NCBI RefSeq assembly: GCF_000092045.1
Contig: NC_007761.1
Span: 4,225,501 to 4,289,500 of the forward strand
From: Rhizobium etli CFN 42
GTDB lineage: Bacteria; Pseudomonadota; Alphaproteobacteria; Rhizobiales; Rhizobiaceae
Length of the DNA stretch: 64,000 nt
Direction of reading: 5' to 3'
Part shown: positions 26,975-35,538 of the stretch, piece after piece
Layout of the letters: every line of letters starts with the position of its first letter
Numbering within the stretch: position 1 is the first letter of the stretch
The notes under the pieces: model-generated
Seen by the model: only the letters and a program-made list of their open reading frames with translations
Databases searched by the model: none
What the model was told of the DNA's origin: nothing
Made by a program: the position numbers and the translations under genes

Positions 26975-27544
26975 GTTGTCGAGTTTATTCTGGAGAGCGC
27001 GGAGCTGCTCCTTCAGCTCGTCGATATCCTTGGCCTCAGCCTTGCGGCTTTCCTTGGCCGCCGGCGGCGCCATGAATGGCGAAAACATCTGCATTGCCTG
27101 CTGAAACAGCTCGGTATTGCGGCGAACCTGGTCCTCGACCATCTGCATCGGCAATTGCAAGTTCTTGCCGAGCGGCGTCTCGCCAAAGGCGCGGTTTACC
27201 TGTTCGCGCATCTGAGCCTGCTGCTCGGTAAAGGCACGCATAGAATGTTCGAGGAAGCTCGGCACGACCATCTGCATCTGGTCACCGTAATAGGTGATGA
27301 GCTGGCGCAGGAAGGAGATCGGAAGCAGCGTGTTGCCGGTTTTCGATTCCTGCTCGAAGATGATCTGGGTCAGCACCGAATGGGTGATGTCGTCTCCGCT
27401 TTTTGCGTCCTGGACGGTAAAGTCTTCGCCCCTCTTCACCATCTCCGCCAGATCTTCCAGCGTCACGTAGGTGCTGGTGCCTGTATTGTACAGGCGGCGA
27501 TTGGCGTATTTCTTGATGACTATCTGACCCTCGTTCTTCGCCAT
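26969..27544 (-). CDS. phaR: Polyhydroxyalkanoate synthesis repressor PhaR (AniA)
   Basis: A 191-aa DNA- and PHB-binding regulator. The N-terminal PHB/PHA accumulation regulator domain is IVIKKYANRRLYNTGTSTYVTLEDLAEMVKRGEDF (residues about 8-42); the PHB-associated middle part has TLLPISFLRQLITYYGDQMQMVVPSFLE; the C-terminus is a charged coiled coil (DIDELKEQLRALQNKLDNL). ATG at 27544 follows AGGAGACT. In R. etli and S. meliloti, AniA/PhaR controls carbon flow into PHB and exopolysaccharide. It is divergent from phbAB, which are its likely targets through the 237-bp gap. Confidence 0.95.
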   Translation of the reverse strand: MAKNEGQIVIKKYANRRLYNTGTSTYVTLEDLAEMVKRGEDFTVQDAKSGDDITHSVLTQIIFEQESKTGNTLLPISFLRQLITYYGDQMQMVVPSFLEHSMRAFTEQQAQMREQVNRAFGETPLGKNLQLPMQMVEDQVRRNTELFQQAMQMFSPFMAPPAAKESRKAEAKDIDELKEQLRALQNKLDNL

Positions 27545-27781
27545 ATCAGTCTCCTGAACTCCCGTCTGATTTTTGGATGCTCCTCCACTTTAGACTGTAA
27601 ACGCAAAAGAAGGCCGGTGACAATCTCTTTGTGCGTTGCGGCAAACCTTTAACAGATCAAACGAATCGGCGCTGACGGCTGCCGCCGAAAAATGGCGGCG
27701 ACCAGTCTTCCCGTTTGACTTGTGCTCAAAGCTTTGCCAGTTTCCCCTTATGTAAGTGGGACGAAAACGAGGAGCCTCCCC

Positions 27782-28963
27782 ATGAGCAATTCATCCGTCG
27801 TCATCGCCAGCGCAGGTCGGACAGCCGTCGGCTCGTTCAATGGCGCTTTTGCAACGGTCCCCGCGCATGAACTCGGCGCGGCCGTCATCAAGGGCGCGCT
27901 CGCACGTGCCGGCGTCGACGCCGGCGAGGTGGATGAGGTGATCCTCGGCCAGGTGCTGGCCGCAGGCGAAGGCCAGAACCCGGCCCGCCAGGCGGCGATC
28001 AAGGCCGGGCTTCCGAAGGAAACGACGGCTTGGGGCGTCAACCAGCTCTGCGGCTCGGGCCTGCGCGCCGTCGCGCTCGGCATGCAGCAGATTGCCACCG
28101 GCGATGCCAAGATCATCGTTGCCGGCGGTCAGGAATCCATGTCGATGGCGCCGCATGCCGTGCACTTGCGCGGCGGCGTCAAGATGGGCGACACGAAGAT
28201 GGTCGACACGATGATCAAGGACGGCCTGACCGATGCCTTCCACGGTTATCACATGGGCATCACCGCCGAGAATATTGCGCGTCAATGGCAGCTTTCGCGC
28301 GACGAACAGGATCGGTTCGCGGTCGCTTCGCAGAACAAGGCCGAGGCCGCCCAGAAAGCCGGCCGCTTTACCGACGAGATCATCCCCTATGTCATCCAGA
28401 CGCGTAAGGGCGATGTTACGGTCGATGCCGACGAATATATCCGCCACGGCGCCACGCTGGAGGCTATGGCCAAGCTGCGCCCCGCCTTCGACAAGGAGGG
28501 CACGGTGACGGCTGCAAATGCCTCCGGCCTCAATGACGGTGCCGCGGCAGCGGTGCTGATGAGCGAAGCGGAAGCGGTCCGCCGGGGCATCCAGCCGCTG
28601 GCCCGCATCGTTTCCTGGGCAACGGCGGGCGTCGATCCGTCGATCATGGGCACCGGCCCGATCCCCGCTTCGCGCAAGGCGCTCGAAAAGGCCGGCTGGT
28701 CTGTGAACGATCTCGATCTCGTCGAGGCCAACGAGGCTTTCGCTGCACAAGCCTGCGCCGTCACCAAGGATCTCGGTTGGGATCCTGCCATCGTCAACGT
28801 CAATGGCGGGGCGATTGCCATCGGCCATCCGATCGGCGCTTCCGGCGCGCGCGTTCTCAACACGCTGCTGTTCGAGATGAAGCGTCGGGGCGCGAAGAAG
28901 GGCCTGGCCACGCTTTGCATCGGCGGCGGCATGGGTGTCGCCATGTGCTTCGAGGCACTTTAA
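27782..28963 (+). CDS. phbA: Acetyl-CoA acetyltransferase (beta-ketothiolase) PhbA
   Basis: First step of PHB synthesis: condensation of two acetyl-CoA to acetoacetyl-CoA. 393 aa, full thiolase length. Catalytic residues are seen in [14 protein letters not shown] (nucleophilic Cys), [16 protein letters not shown] (His) and [12 protein letters not shown] (second Cys). ATG at 27782 follows GAGGAGCC. phbB lies 71 bp downstream on the same strand; the PHB polymerase gene is not in this window. Confidence 0.97.
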   Translation: MSNSSVVIASAGRTAVGSFNGAFATVPAHELGAAVIKGALARAGVDAGEVDEVILGQVLAAGEGQNPARQAAIKAGLPKETTAWGVNQLCGSGLRAVALGMQQIATGDAKIIVAGGQESMSMAPHAVHLRGGVKMGDTKMVDTMIKDGLTDAFHGYHMGITAENIARQWQLSRDEQDRFAVASQNKAEAAQKAGRFTDEIIPYVIQTRKGDVTVDADEYIRHGATLEAMAKLRPAFDKEGTVTAANASGLNDGAAAAVLMSEAEAVRRGIQPLARIVSWATAGVDPSIMGTGPIPASRKALEKAGWSVNDLDLVEANEAFAAQACAVTKDLGWDPAIVNVNGGAIAIGHPIGASGARVLNTLLFEMKRRGAKKGLATLCIGGGMGVAMCFEAL

Positions 28964-29034
28964 CAGCATACGATACGATCCGTCATTGATTGAAACCCCG
29001 CCATGCGCGGGCGAAAACAAAAGGGGAGCGGAAC

Positions 29035-29760
29035 ATGAGCAGAGTGGCTCTGGTCACCGGAGGTACACGCGGCATTGGCGCAGCAATATCCACGGCGCTG
29101 AAAAATGCCGGCTACAGGGTTGCGGCCACTTACGCCGGTAATGACGAGAAGGCTCATGCCTTCCACGACGTCACCGGCGTTGCGGTATTCAAATGGGATG
29201 TTTCGGACTACGCAGCCTGCGGTGAAGGGATCACCAAGGTCGAAGGCGAGATCGGGCCGGTCGAAATCCTCGTCAATAATGCCGGCATCACCCGCGACGC
29301 AATGTTCCACAAGATGACGCCGCAGCAGTGGCACGAGGTGATCAACACCAACCTGACCGGTCTATTCAACATGACGCATCAGGTCTGGAGCGGCATGCGC
29401 GACCGCAGCTTCGGCCGCATCGTCAATATCTCGTCGATCAACGGCCAAAAGGGCCAGATGGGCCAGGCGAACTATTCGGCGGCCAAGGCGGGCGATCTCG
29501 GCTTTACCAAGGCGCTTGCCCAGGAAGGGGCTGCAAAAAACATCACCGTCAATGCCATCTGCCCCGGTTATATCGGAACGGAAATGGTGCTTGCCGTGCC
29601 GGAGAAGGTACTGAATGAACGCATCATTCCGCAGATCCCGGTCGGTCGTCTCGGCGAACCGGAAGAAATCGCGCGTTGCGTCACCTTCCTCGTCTCCGAC
29701 GATGCCGGCTTCATCACCGGCTCGACGCTGACGGCCAATGGCGGGCAATTCTTCGTTTAA
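29035..29760 (+). CDS. phbB: Acetoacetyl-CoA reductase PhbB
   Basis: NADPH-dependent short-chain dehydrogenase, 241 aa, reducing acetoacetyl-CoA to (R)-3-hydroxybutyryl-CoA, the PHB monomer. Rossmann motif TGGTRGIG (residues 8-15), NNAG, catalytic Ser (NISSINGQKGQMGQ), and YSAAKAG with Tyr and Lys; C-terminus ITGSTLTANGGQF is typical of PhaB. ATG at 29035 follows AAGGGGAG. Second gene of phbAB, with a strong terminator downstream. Confidence 0.97.
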   Translation: MSRVALVTGGTRGIGAAISTALKNAGYRVAATYAGNDEKAHAFHDVTGVAVFKWDVSDYAACGEGITKVEGEIGPVEILVNNAGITRDAMFHKMTPQQWHEVINTNLTGLFNMTHQVWSGMRDRSFGRIVNISSINGQKGQMGQANYSAAKAGDLGFTKALAQEGAAKNITVNAICPGYIGTEMVLAVPEKVLNERIIPQIPVGRLGEPEEIARCVTFLVSDDAGFITGSTLTANGGQFFV

Positions 29761-29784
29761 GACAGGATGAACGTTTGTCGATTC

Positions 29785-29819
29785 GCAAAGGCGCGTTGCA
29801 GAACGCGCCTTTGCTTTTT
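29785..29819 (+). terminator. Rho-independent terminator after phbB
   Basis: Perfect 13-bp stem GCAAAGGCGCGTT/AACGCGCCTTTGC (29785-29797 and 29802-29814), loop GCAG, followed by TTTTT. Confidence 0.95.
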
Positions 29820-29829
29820 GTTTGGGAGG

Positions 29830-29988
29830 TCAGAAGCGGTTGCCGGTGTCCCGGTCTCGCTGAACCCGAATCTTGACCGGCATTCGCTGCCGCAAGCGAT
29901 CTCCGCTACGAAGAGCTGAGACCGCGGTTGTCAGGAAAGCCGCAGCGACGAGAATGACGACGGTGGAATTCAGGACAATCTGGTCCAT
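29830..29988 (-). CDS. Small single-helix membrane protein (52 aa)
   Basis: ATG at 29988 preceded by AAAGGA at ideal spacing; 52 codons to TGA at 29830. The product has one N-terminal hydrophobic helix (IVLNSTVVILVAAAFLTTAV) followed by a strongly basic tail ending RDRDTGNRF. I see no match to a named family. Evidence is the ribosome-binding site, membrane-helix pattern and clean fit between the phbB terminator and the next gene's terminator. It lies in the same direction as the two small envelope genes at 30.2-30.6 kb but is separated from them by a terminator. Confidence 0.5.
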   Translation of the reverse strand: MDQIVLNSTVVILVAAAFLTTAVSALRSGDRLRQRMPVKIRVQRDRDTGNRF

Positions 29989-30120
29989 GCAAATATTCCT
30001 TTCAGCGCGTCGGGCGATGGTGCCTGCCCTGCGATCACCAAGGAAATATGCGCCTCCAATAGGTGCCGGTAGATTTGACTTTCACGACTGATCGTCAACA
30101 TCACGTTGACGCGCCGGCAA

Positions 30121-30149
30121 AGAAAAACGGGCGCAAAAGCGCCCGTTGG
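30121..30149 (-). terminator. Rho-independent terminator of the small lipoprotein operon
   Basis: Perfect 9-bp stem AACGGGCGC/GCGCCCGTT (30126-30134 and 30139-30147). On the minus strand it is followed by a T-rich tract (TTCTTT). It lies 23 bp beyond the stop of the glycine-zipper lipoprotein gene. Confidence 0.9.
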
Positions 30150-30169
30150 GAGTCCGATATGTTATGCGA

Positions 30170-30430
30170 TCAGTAGCGGCAACGAGCCTCGTAACGGCGG
30201 CCGTAGCGGTCGCGATAGATGCAGTAGCCGCGGCGTTCGACCGACTGGCCGATCAGGGCACCGGTCAGACCCCCGGCAACGGCGCCGACAGCGGCACCAC
30301 CCCAGCTATTGGTGACGGCGCCGCCGATGACCGCACCGGTGCCGGCGCCGATCGCCGTGCCCTGCTCGGTCGCCGTGCAGGATGCGAGAGCGCCCACGAG
30401 CGCGCCAATAAGAACAATCTTCTTCATCAT
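30170..30430 (-). CDS. Small glycine-zipper outer-membrane-type lipoprotein
   Basis: 86 aa with a lipoprotein signal peptide (MMKKIVLIGALVGALASC, lipobox L-A-S-C, lipidated Cys at residue 18). The mature part is a glycine-zipper (GTAIGAGTGAVIGGAVTNSWGG and GAVAGGLTGALIG) ending in a basic Tyr/Arg/Cys-rich tail. The layout resembles the Rick_17kDa/SlyB/OsmB-like small lipoproteins that sit in the outer membrane and respond to envelope stress. ATG at 30430 follows GGGGAG. It lies 27 bp after the DUF3309 gene and probably shares its stress-type promoter. Confidence 0.85.
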   Translation of the reverse strand: MMKKIVLIGALVGALASCTATEQGTAIGAGTGAVIGGAVTNSWGGAAVGAVAGGLTGALIGQSVERRGYCIYRDRYGRRYEARCRY

Positions 30431-30457
30431 GTCGTAACTCCCCAGGTTTGTCGGGCT

Positions 30458-30613
30458 TTAGATGCGGCCCATTAGTACAAGGATAATGATAATGACGAGA
30501 ACTAGCCCCAAACCGCCGGAAGGTCCATAGCCCCAGCCACGGCTGTAACCCCAATTCGGCAAGGCTCCGATCAAGAGCAGAATGAGGATAACGAGAAGTA
30601 TCGTGCCAAGCAT
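30458..30613 (-). CDS. DUF3309 small membrane protein (51 aa)
   Basis: A 51-residue protein starting MLGTILLVILILLLIGALPN, then a Trp/Gly/Tyr-rich middle (GYSRGWGYGPSGG) and a second hydrophobic helix (LGLVLVIIIILVLMGRI). This hairpin arrangement is the DUF3309 family. ATG at 30613 is preceded by AAGGAA. Upstream is a GGAAC element matching the general-stress sigma consensus. It heads a two-gene unit with the glycine-zipper lipoprotein. Function unknown. Confidence 0.88.
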   Translation of the reverse strand: MLGTILLVILILLLIGALPNWGYSRGWGYGPSGGLGLVLVIIIILVLMGRI

Positions 30614-30656
30614 GGTGTGTTTCCTTCATTTTCATCCGCAATCTGAATGGACAAGA

Positions 30657-30681
30657 AACACGCATTGGCGATTTTTGTTCC
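30657..30681 (-). promoter_or_regulatory. EcfG/RpoE2-type promoter for DUF3309-lipoprotein genes
   Basis: On the minus strand, GGAAC (30681-30677) followed after 18 bases by TT, giving TGTT in place of the CGTT -10 (one mismatch; the S. meliloti RpoE2 consensus I recall is GGAAC-N18/19-TT). Predicted start lies about 35-40 bases ahead of the DUF3309 ATG. Confidence 0.5.
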
Positions 30682-30785
30682 CGGTTGAGCGCGCGAATTG
30701 TGATGCGGCGCGATTCATGGTTTGCAATCCGTCTTCCCCGGAAAATTATCGATATGGTTAAAAAGACGTTTGAATACAATAGGTT

Positions 30786-31264
30786 GCGGTGAACAAAGCG
30801 GGAAGGTCGCAATGTCGTCGATTCGTCGACGATTCGTTCCGTTTTTGATCGATCCGATCGCGCAAGCGGTCCCGGGTTAAGACCGTGTGAATTTCGTCGT
30901 CGAAAGATTAACGCCCGCCCGAACGGTCCGACATGAGGATCTGTCGCTTGCCTGCATCTAGCGGCGGGTGACGGCGGCGCCACCAGATCTTGACCTGAAC
31001 GAAAGGTGAAAGTGGTTCGGTCGGCGATTCGTCTCCGATTCGTTCCGGATTTGGTCGAGGCGTTAATTTTGGGTGGAATTTTCGCTCGGCAAAAGGTGGC
31101 GGCAGCCTCCCGGCAAGGCGACAGAAATGCGAACAGGACAGAGTCTCGCGATTCAGCATCTAGTGGGAAAAAGTGATTCAAAATCAATACTTAGCCGTGA
31201 ACAAAAGCTGAATCAGCAGGAGTCAGCGATTCGTCGCTGATTCGTTCTCAGGCTGTTCTGAATC
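30786..31264. repeat. Three diverged direct repeats about 205 bp apart, dense in GANTC
   Basis: Cores at 30817-30840, 31022-31045 and 31226-31249 share CGATTCGTC-n2-(C/T)GATTCGTTC, itself two GATTCGT words 11 bases apart. Similarity extends about 35 bp upstream (TGAAC-AAA-G block). Spacing is 205 and 204 bp. From 30712 to 31264 there are 13 GANTC sites (CcrM methylation motif), eight of them in 31141-31264; chance predicts about two in the whole stretch. The 30614-31421 region otherwise holds no convincing gene. A long minus-strand frame crosses it but also covers the DUF3309 and lipoprotein genes out of frame. Confidence 0.65.
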
Positions 31265-31421
31265 GGAAATGCGGACCTTCCGGACGACTCGCAAAGGTCG
31301 CAATCCCGAGCGCATTTTGAAATCTGCCCTTGCGTTTGCGGCGGTAGCTGTCCATGTGTTCTGTGCCTCCATCGAGATGGCAAAACTTTTCCCGGGGGCG
31401 CCTGCCTCACTTGCATGGACC

Positions 31422-34400
31422 ATGACTCTGACTTCGCAGCCAATGATTCTGAGCGGGCGCGGTGTGACCGCGGTGCTCGGACCAACCAATACTGGCAAGA
31501 CCCATTATGCCATCGAGCGCATGGTCGCACACGGGACCGGCGTGATCGGCCTGCCGCTCAGACTGCTGGCCCGCGAGGTCTATACGCGGGTGGTGGAGAA
31601 GGTCGGCTTGCAGAACGTGGCGCTGGTCACGGGCGAAGAAAAGATTTCGCCGCCCGATGCCCGGTTTTCCGTCTGCACGGTCGAGGCGATGCCACGGGAG
31701 ACCAAAGCCGCCTTTGTCGCGATCGACGAGGTGCAGCTCGCCGGCGATCTCGAGCGTGGCCATATCTTCACCGACCGCATCCTGCACCTTCGCGGCCGTG
31801 ATGAAACGCTGCTTCTGGGTGCTGCGACGATGCGGCCGATCCTGCAACAGATCCTGCCCGGGATCACGATCGTCGAGCGGCCGCGGCTTTCGCATCTGCT
31901 TTACGCGGGGCAGAAGAAGATCACCCGGCTGCCGCAGCGCTCGGCCATCGTCGCCTTTTCCGCCGATGAGGTCTATGCCATCGCCGAGCTCATCCGCCGG
32001 CAGCGCGGCGGCGCGGCGGTCGTGCTGGGGGCGCTGAGCCCGCGCACCCGCAATGCGCAGGTCGCGCTCTATCAGGCGGGCGACGTCGAATATATGGTGG
32101 CGACCGATGCGATCGGCATGGGGCTCAACCTTGATGTCGATCACGTCGCCTTCGCCCAGGACCGGAAATTCGACGGCTACCAGTTCCGCAACCTCAATCC
32201 GGCCGAACTCGGCCAGATCGCCGGACGCGCGGGGCGGCACGTGCGGGACGGCACCTTCGGCGTCACCGGACAGGTCTCGCCCTTCGACGAGGAACTGGTG
32301 CAGCGCATCGAGGGACATGAATTCGACAACGTCAAGGTTCTGCAGTGGCGCACGACGGCGATGGACTTCTCCTCGATTCAGTCGCTGCGCGCCAGCCTGG
32401 AGGCCGGGCCGCGCGTGCCCGGGCTGACGCGGGCGCTGCCGGCGGTTGACCAGCAGGCGCTCGAGCAGCTTTCGCGCTATCCCGAGGTGATCGACCTTGC
32501 CGACAGGCCGGCCCGTGTCGAAAAGCTCTGGGAGGCTTGCGCACTGCCCGACTACCGGCGTATCACTCCGGCCCAACATGCCGATCTTATTTCGACCCTC
32601 TTTTCCGATCTCGTGCGCTATGGCACGGTGAATGAGCAGTTTCTCGCGGAGCAGGTTCATCGCTCGGATCGAACTGATGGGGAAATTGACACGCTTTCGG
32701 CGCGAATCGCGCAGATAAGGACCTGGACCTACGTTTCGAATCGGCCCGGCTGGCTTGCCGATCCGACACATTGGCAGGAAAAGACGCGGGAAATCGAAGA
32801 TCGATTGTCCGATGCGTTACATGAAAGGTTGACGAAACGCTTTGTTGATCGCAGGACATCTGTGCTCATGAAGCGCCTGAGAGAGAATGCGATGCTGGAA
32901 GCTGAAATCAGTGTGAATGGCGATGTCTTCGTTGAAGGACATCATGTAGGGCAGTTGAGCGGATTCCGTTTCACCCCGGTGGCGGGAACGGATGGACCGG
33001 ATGCCAAGGCGGTTCAGGCTGCGTCGCAGAAGGCGCTCGCGCTCGAGTTCGAGGCCCGTGCGGCTCGGCTGCATGCCGCGGGCAACAGCGATCTTGCGAT
33101 CGGTTCGGATGGCTTGATCCGTTGGCTCGGCGATCCGGTGGCGCGGCTTTCCGGCAGCGACCACATCATGCGGCCGCGCGTGATCCTGCTCGCCGACGAG
33201 CAGTTGACGGGCAATGCCCGCGATCACGTCGCCGCTCGTATCGAGCGTTTCGTCAATCATCATGTCAGCACGGTATTGAAGCCGCTGGACGATCTGTCGC
33301 GAGCCGAAGACCTGCAGGGTCTTGCCAAGGGACTTGCCTTCCAGCTGGTCGAAAATCTCGGCGTGCTCTTCCGCCGTGATGTCACCGAGGAGGTGAAGTC
33401 GCTGGATCAGGAGGCTCGCGCCTCCATGCGCCGCTACGGCGTGCGTTTCGGTGCCTATCATATCTTTGTTCCGGCCCTTCTGAAGCCGGCACCTGCCGAA
33501 CTCATCACTTTGCTCTGGGCGTTGAAGAACGATGGTCTCGACAAGCAGGGCTACGGCGATCTCATCCCCGTGCTTGCCGCCGGCCGCACCTCGGTTGTCA
33601 CCGATCCGAGCTTTGAACGGATGTTCTACAAGCTCGCTGGCTTTCGTTTCCTCGGCAAGCGCGCCGTGCGAATCGACATTCTTGAGCGGCTTGCCGATAT
33701 CATCCGTCCGCTGCTGCAGTGGAAACCCGGTCAGAACAACCGTCCGGAGGGCGCCTATGACGGCCGCCGTTTCACGACGACGACGGCGATGCTGTCGATT
33801 CTCGGCGCGACGCTCGAGGACATGGAAGAGATCCTCAAGGGCCTCGGCTATCGCGCCGATGCCGTGAAGGCGGAAGAGGCGTCGACCCATCTTGCGGCGC
33901 AGGACGCAGCTTCAGCCCCTGCCGCCTCCGCGGAAACCTCCGGGGAAGAAGCGGCAGAAAAAGCCGATCACGACGATGCCGACGGAGCGACGGAAGAGGC
34001 TGCTTCTGAGCCATCCGCCGAGCCGGCTTCGACGGCGGCCGACGTCCCCGCGACAGAAGCGAACGACAGCAACGTTGCGGCCGAAGTGACCGATGCAGCC
34101 GCGTCGGCAGAGGCTGTCGTTTCCGGGGAAGCTGGCGAGCCGGCGGAACCAAAGCCGGTTCTTTTGTGGCGTCTCGGCGGCCGCAATGACAATCATCGCC
34201 AGGCACGCGGCGGCCATGGCGAACGGCGGGGCGGCCAGAATCAGGAGCGCGGCGAGCGCAATCGCCGTCCGAACGGCGGTGAAGGCGGCGAGGGCAATCG
34301 CGGCGGCGACGGGCGCGACAACCGCCACGGCCGCGGCAAGGACGGTGGCAGCCGCGAAGGCGGCCGGCCGCAGCAGGCAAGGGGCGAGCGCAAGGATCAG

Positions 34401-34601
34401 CCGCGCGGTGACCGTCAGGACCGTGGCGATCGGAAGGACCGCGGCGAGCGTAACGATCGCAATGACCGTAACGACCGCAACAACAATCGCGGAGCCCAGC
34501 CGCTGCGCTTCGAGGCCAAGCCGCCGCGCAAGGAGAAGCCGATCGATCCGGATTCGCCCTTCGCCAAGCTAGCCGCTCTCAAGGAACAGATGAAGAAGTA
34601 A
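31422..34601 (+). CDS. Suv3-like superfamily 2 RNA/DNA helicase with RG-rich tail
   Basis: Large helicase, about 1059 aa. Walker A GPTNTGKTHYAIERM is near the N-terminus, motif II is IDEVQLAGD (DEVQ), and the second RecA-like domain has VATDAIGMGLNLDVDHV and QIAGRAGRHVRDG. This is the pattern of Suv3, the mitochondrial degradosome helicase, whose alphaproteobacterial relatives are long. From about residue 815 the chain becomes low complexity: Ala/Glu-rich, then Arg/Gly/Asp-rich with repeated R-x-D-R units, a likely RNA-binding disordered tail, ending in a conserved basic helix (DPDSPFAKLAALKEQMKK). Start uncertain: ATG 31422 best precedes homology; 31377 or 31443 are possible. It overlaps functionally with the S4 gene two bases downstream, so an RNA role is likely. 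Confidence 0.88.
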   Translation: MTLTSQPMILSGRGVTAVLGPTNTGKTHYAIERMVAHGTGVIGLPLRLLAREVYTRVVEKVGLQNVALVTGEEKISPPDARFSVCTVEAMPRETKAAFVAIDEVQLAGDLERGHIFTDRILHLRGRDETLLLGAATMRPILQQILPGITIVERPRLSHLLYAGQKKITRLPQRSAIVAFSADEVYAIAELIRRQRGGAAVVLGALSPRTRNAQVALYQAGDVEYMVATDAIGMGLNLDVDHVAFAQDRKFDGYQFRNLNPAELGQIAGRAGRHVRDGTFGVTGQVSPFDEELVQRIEGHEFDNVKVLQWRTTAMDFSSIQSLRASLEAGPRVPGLTRALPAVDQQALEQLSRYPEVIDLADRPARVEKLWEACALPDYRRITPAQHADLISTLFSDLVRYGTVNEQFLAEQVHRSDRTDGEIDTLSARIAQIRTWTYVSNRPGWLADPTHWQEKTREIEDRLSDALHERLTKRFVDRRTSVLMKRLRENAMLEAEISVNGDVFVEGHHVGQLSGFRFTPVAGTDGPDAKAVQAASQKALALEFEARAARLHAAGNSDLAIGSDGLIRWLGDPVARLSGSDHIMRPRVILLADEQLTGNARDHVAARIERFVNHHVSTVLKPLDDLSRAEDLQGLAKGLAFQLVENLGVLFRRDVTEEVKSLDQEARASMRRYGVRFGAYHIFVPALLKPAPAELITLLWALKNDGLDKQGYGDLIPVLAAGRTSVVTDPSFERMFYKLAGFRFLGKRAVRIDILERLADIIRPLLQWKPGQNNRPEGAYDGRRFTTTTAMLSILGATLEDMEEILKGLGYRADAVKAEEASTHLAAQDAASAPAASAETSGEEAAEKADHDDADGATEEAASEPSAEPASTAADVPATEANDSNVAAEVTDAAASAEAVVSGEAGEPAEPKPVLLWRLGGRNDNHRQARGGHGERRGGQNQERGERNRRPNGGEGGEGNRGGDGRDNRHGRGKDGGSREGGRPQQARGERKDQPRGDRQDRGDRKDRGERNDRNDRNDRNNNRGAQPLRFEAKPPRKEKPIDPDSPFAKLAALKEQMKK

Positions 34602-34603
34602 TC

Positions 34604-35008
34604 ATGGGCGGGGAAACACAGCCAGCAAGCGGTTCGCGCCAGCGCATCGACAAGTGGCTGTTCTTCACGCGCATGGTAAAGTCGCGTTCGCTGGCGCAGA
34701 GCCATGTCCAGTCGGGGCACGTGCGCATCAACGGCGAGCGTTGCAGCCAACCGAGTCAGATGGTCAAGCCGGGCGACCGCATCGAACTGACGCTGGAACG
34801 GCGTGACGTCGTCCTCATCGTGCGTCTCGTCGGCGAGCGGCGGGGTCCCTACGAGGAGGCCCGCCTGCTCTATGATGACCAATCCCCGTTGCCGGATGAG
34901 GCAAAACGTCTCAGCCCCTACGAGCAGGCGATCCGGGCGACCGGGACCGGCCGTCCGACCAAAAAGGAAAGACGCGCAATCGACAGACTGATGTCGGACG
35001 AGGATTAG
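34604..35008 (+). CDS. S4-domain RNA-binding protein (Hsp15-like)
   Basis: A 134-aa cytosolic protein with an N-terminal S4 domain (QRIDKWLFFTRMVKSRSLAQ, GHVRINGERC, KPGDRIELTLERRDVV) as in Hsp15, which binds free 50S subunits carrying nascent chains. The C-terminus is basic (TGRPTKKERRAIDRL). ATG at 34604 lies two bases after the helicase stop, so the genes are translationally coupled and probably act on the same RNA or ribosomal substrate. Confidence 0.92.
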   Translation: MGGETQPASGSRQRIDKWLFFTRMVKSRSLAQSHVQSGHVRINGERCSQPSQMVKPGDRIELTLERRDVVLIVRLVGERRGPYEEARLLYDDQSPLPDEAKRLSPYEQAIRATGTGRPTKKERRAIDRLMSDED

Positions 35009-35199
35009 AAAACTCTGTCTGCGGCGGCGGCTTTTGCAGATCGTTTATCCTTGAAATCCGGCGATAAAGCCGATACGTCACTGACAACCTGCCGGAAGCG
35101 TGCTTGCCTCCCAAGCCTGTCCACGCTTCGTCCGGCACGGGATAGGCGCGACGTTCCAGGTTGCCCGGTCCCATCCGCATGGAAATCCTGGAGTTCTTC

Positions 35200-35538
35200 A
35201 TGACCTATGTCGTGACCGACAATTGCATTAAGTGCAAATACACCGATTGCGTAGAAGTCTGCCCCGTCGACTGCTTCTATGAAGGCGAGAATTTCCTCGT
35301 CATCCATCCTGACGAGTGCATCGATTGCGGCGTCTGCGAGCCCGAATGTCCCGCCGAGGCGATCAAGCCGGATACCGAACCAGGCCTCGACAAGTGGCTG
35401 AAGATCAATACAGAGTATGCCAGCATCTGGCCGAATATCACGGTCAAGAAGGACCCGCTGCCGGAGGCCAAGGAGATGGACGGCCAGACCGGAAAATTCG
35501 AGAAGTATTTCTCCGAAAAACCCGGTTCCGGCGATTAA
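35200..35538 (+). CDS. fdxA: Seven-iron ferredoxin FdxA
   Basis: A 112-aa 7Fe-8S ferredoxin. Cluster ligands are in [18 protein letters not shown] (3Fe-4S/4Fe-4S mixed set) and [12 protein letters not shown] (4Fe-4S). The C-terminal extension ([19 protein letters not shown]) is typical of FdxA. It carries electrons in the cytosol; its partner is unknown. ATG at 35200 with CTGGAG upstream. The conserved order S4 protein-fdxA-carD is usual in alphaproteobacteria. Confidence 0.96.
   Translation: MTYVVTDNCIKCKYTDCVEVCPVDCFYEGENFLVIHPDECIDCGVCEPECPAEAIKPDTEPGLDKWLKINTEYASIWPNITVKKDPLPEAKEMDGQTGKFEKYFSEKPGSGD

Noticed and set aside
30817..31047. EcfG promoters on the minus strand in the repeats (GGAACGAATCG)
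   Set aside because: GGAAC is present in two copies, but no CGTT or suitable TT occurs at 16-19 bases, so they do not fit the consensus.
30306..31187. 293-codon minus-strand frame across the GANTC-rich region
   Set aside because: It overlaps the DUF3309 and lipoprotein genes out of frame, which have their own ribosome-binding sites and family features; the upstream part is Arg/Ser-rich with no domain.
30817..31251. CRISPR array
   Set aside because: There are only three copies of a diverged repeat, spaced 205 bp apart with no uniform spacers and no cas genes; this is not a CRISPR.
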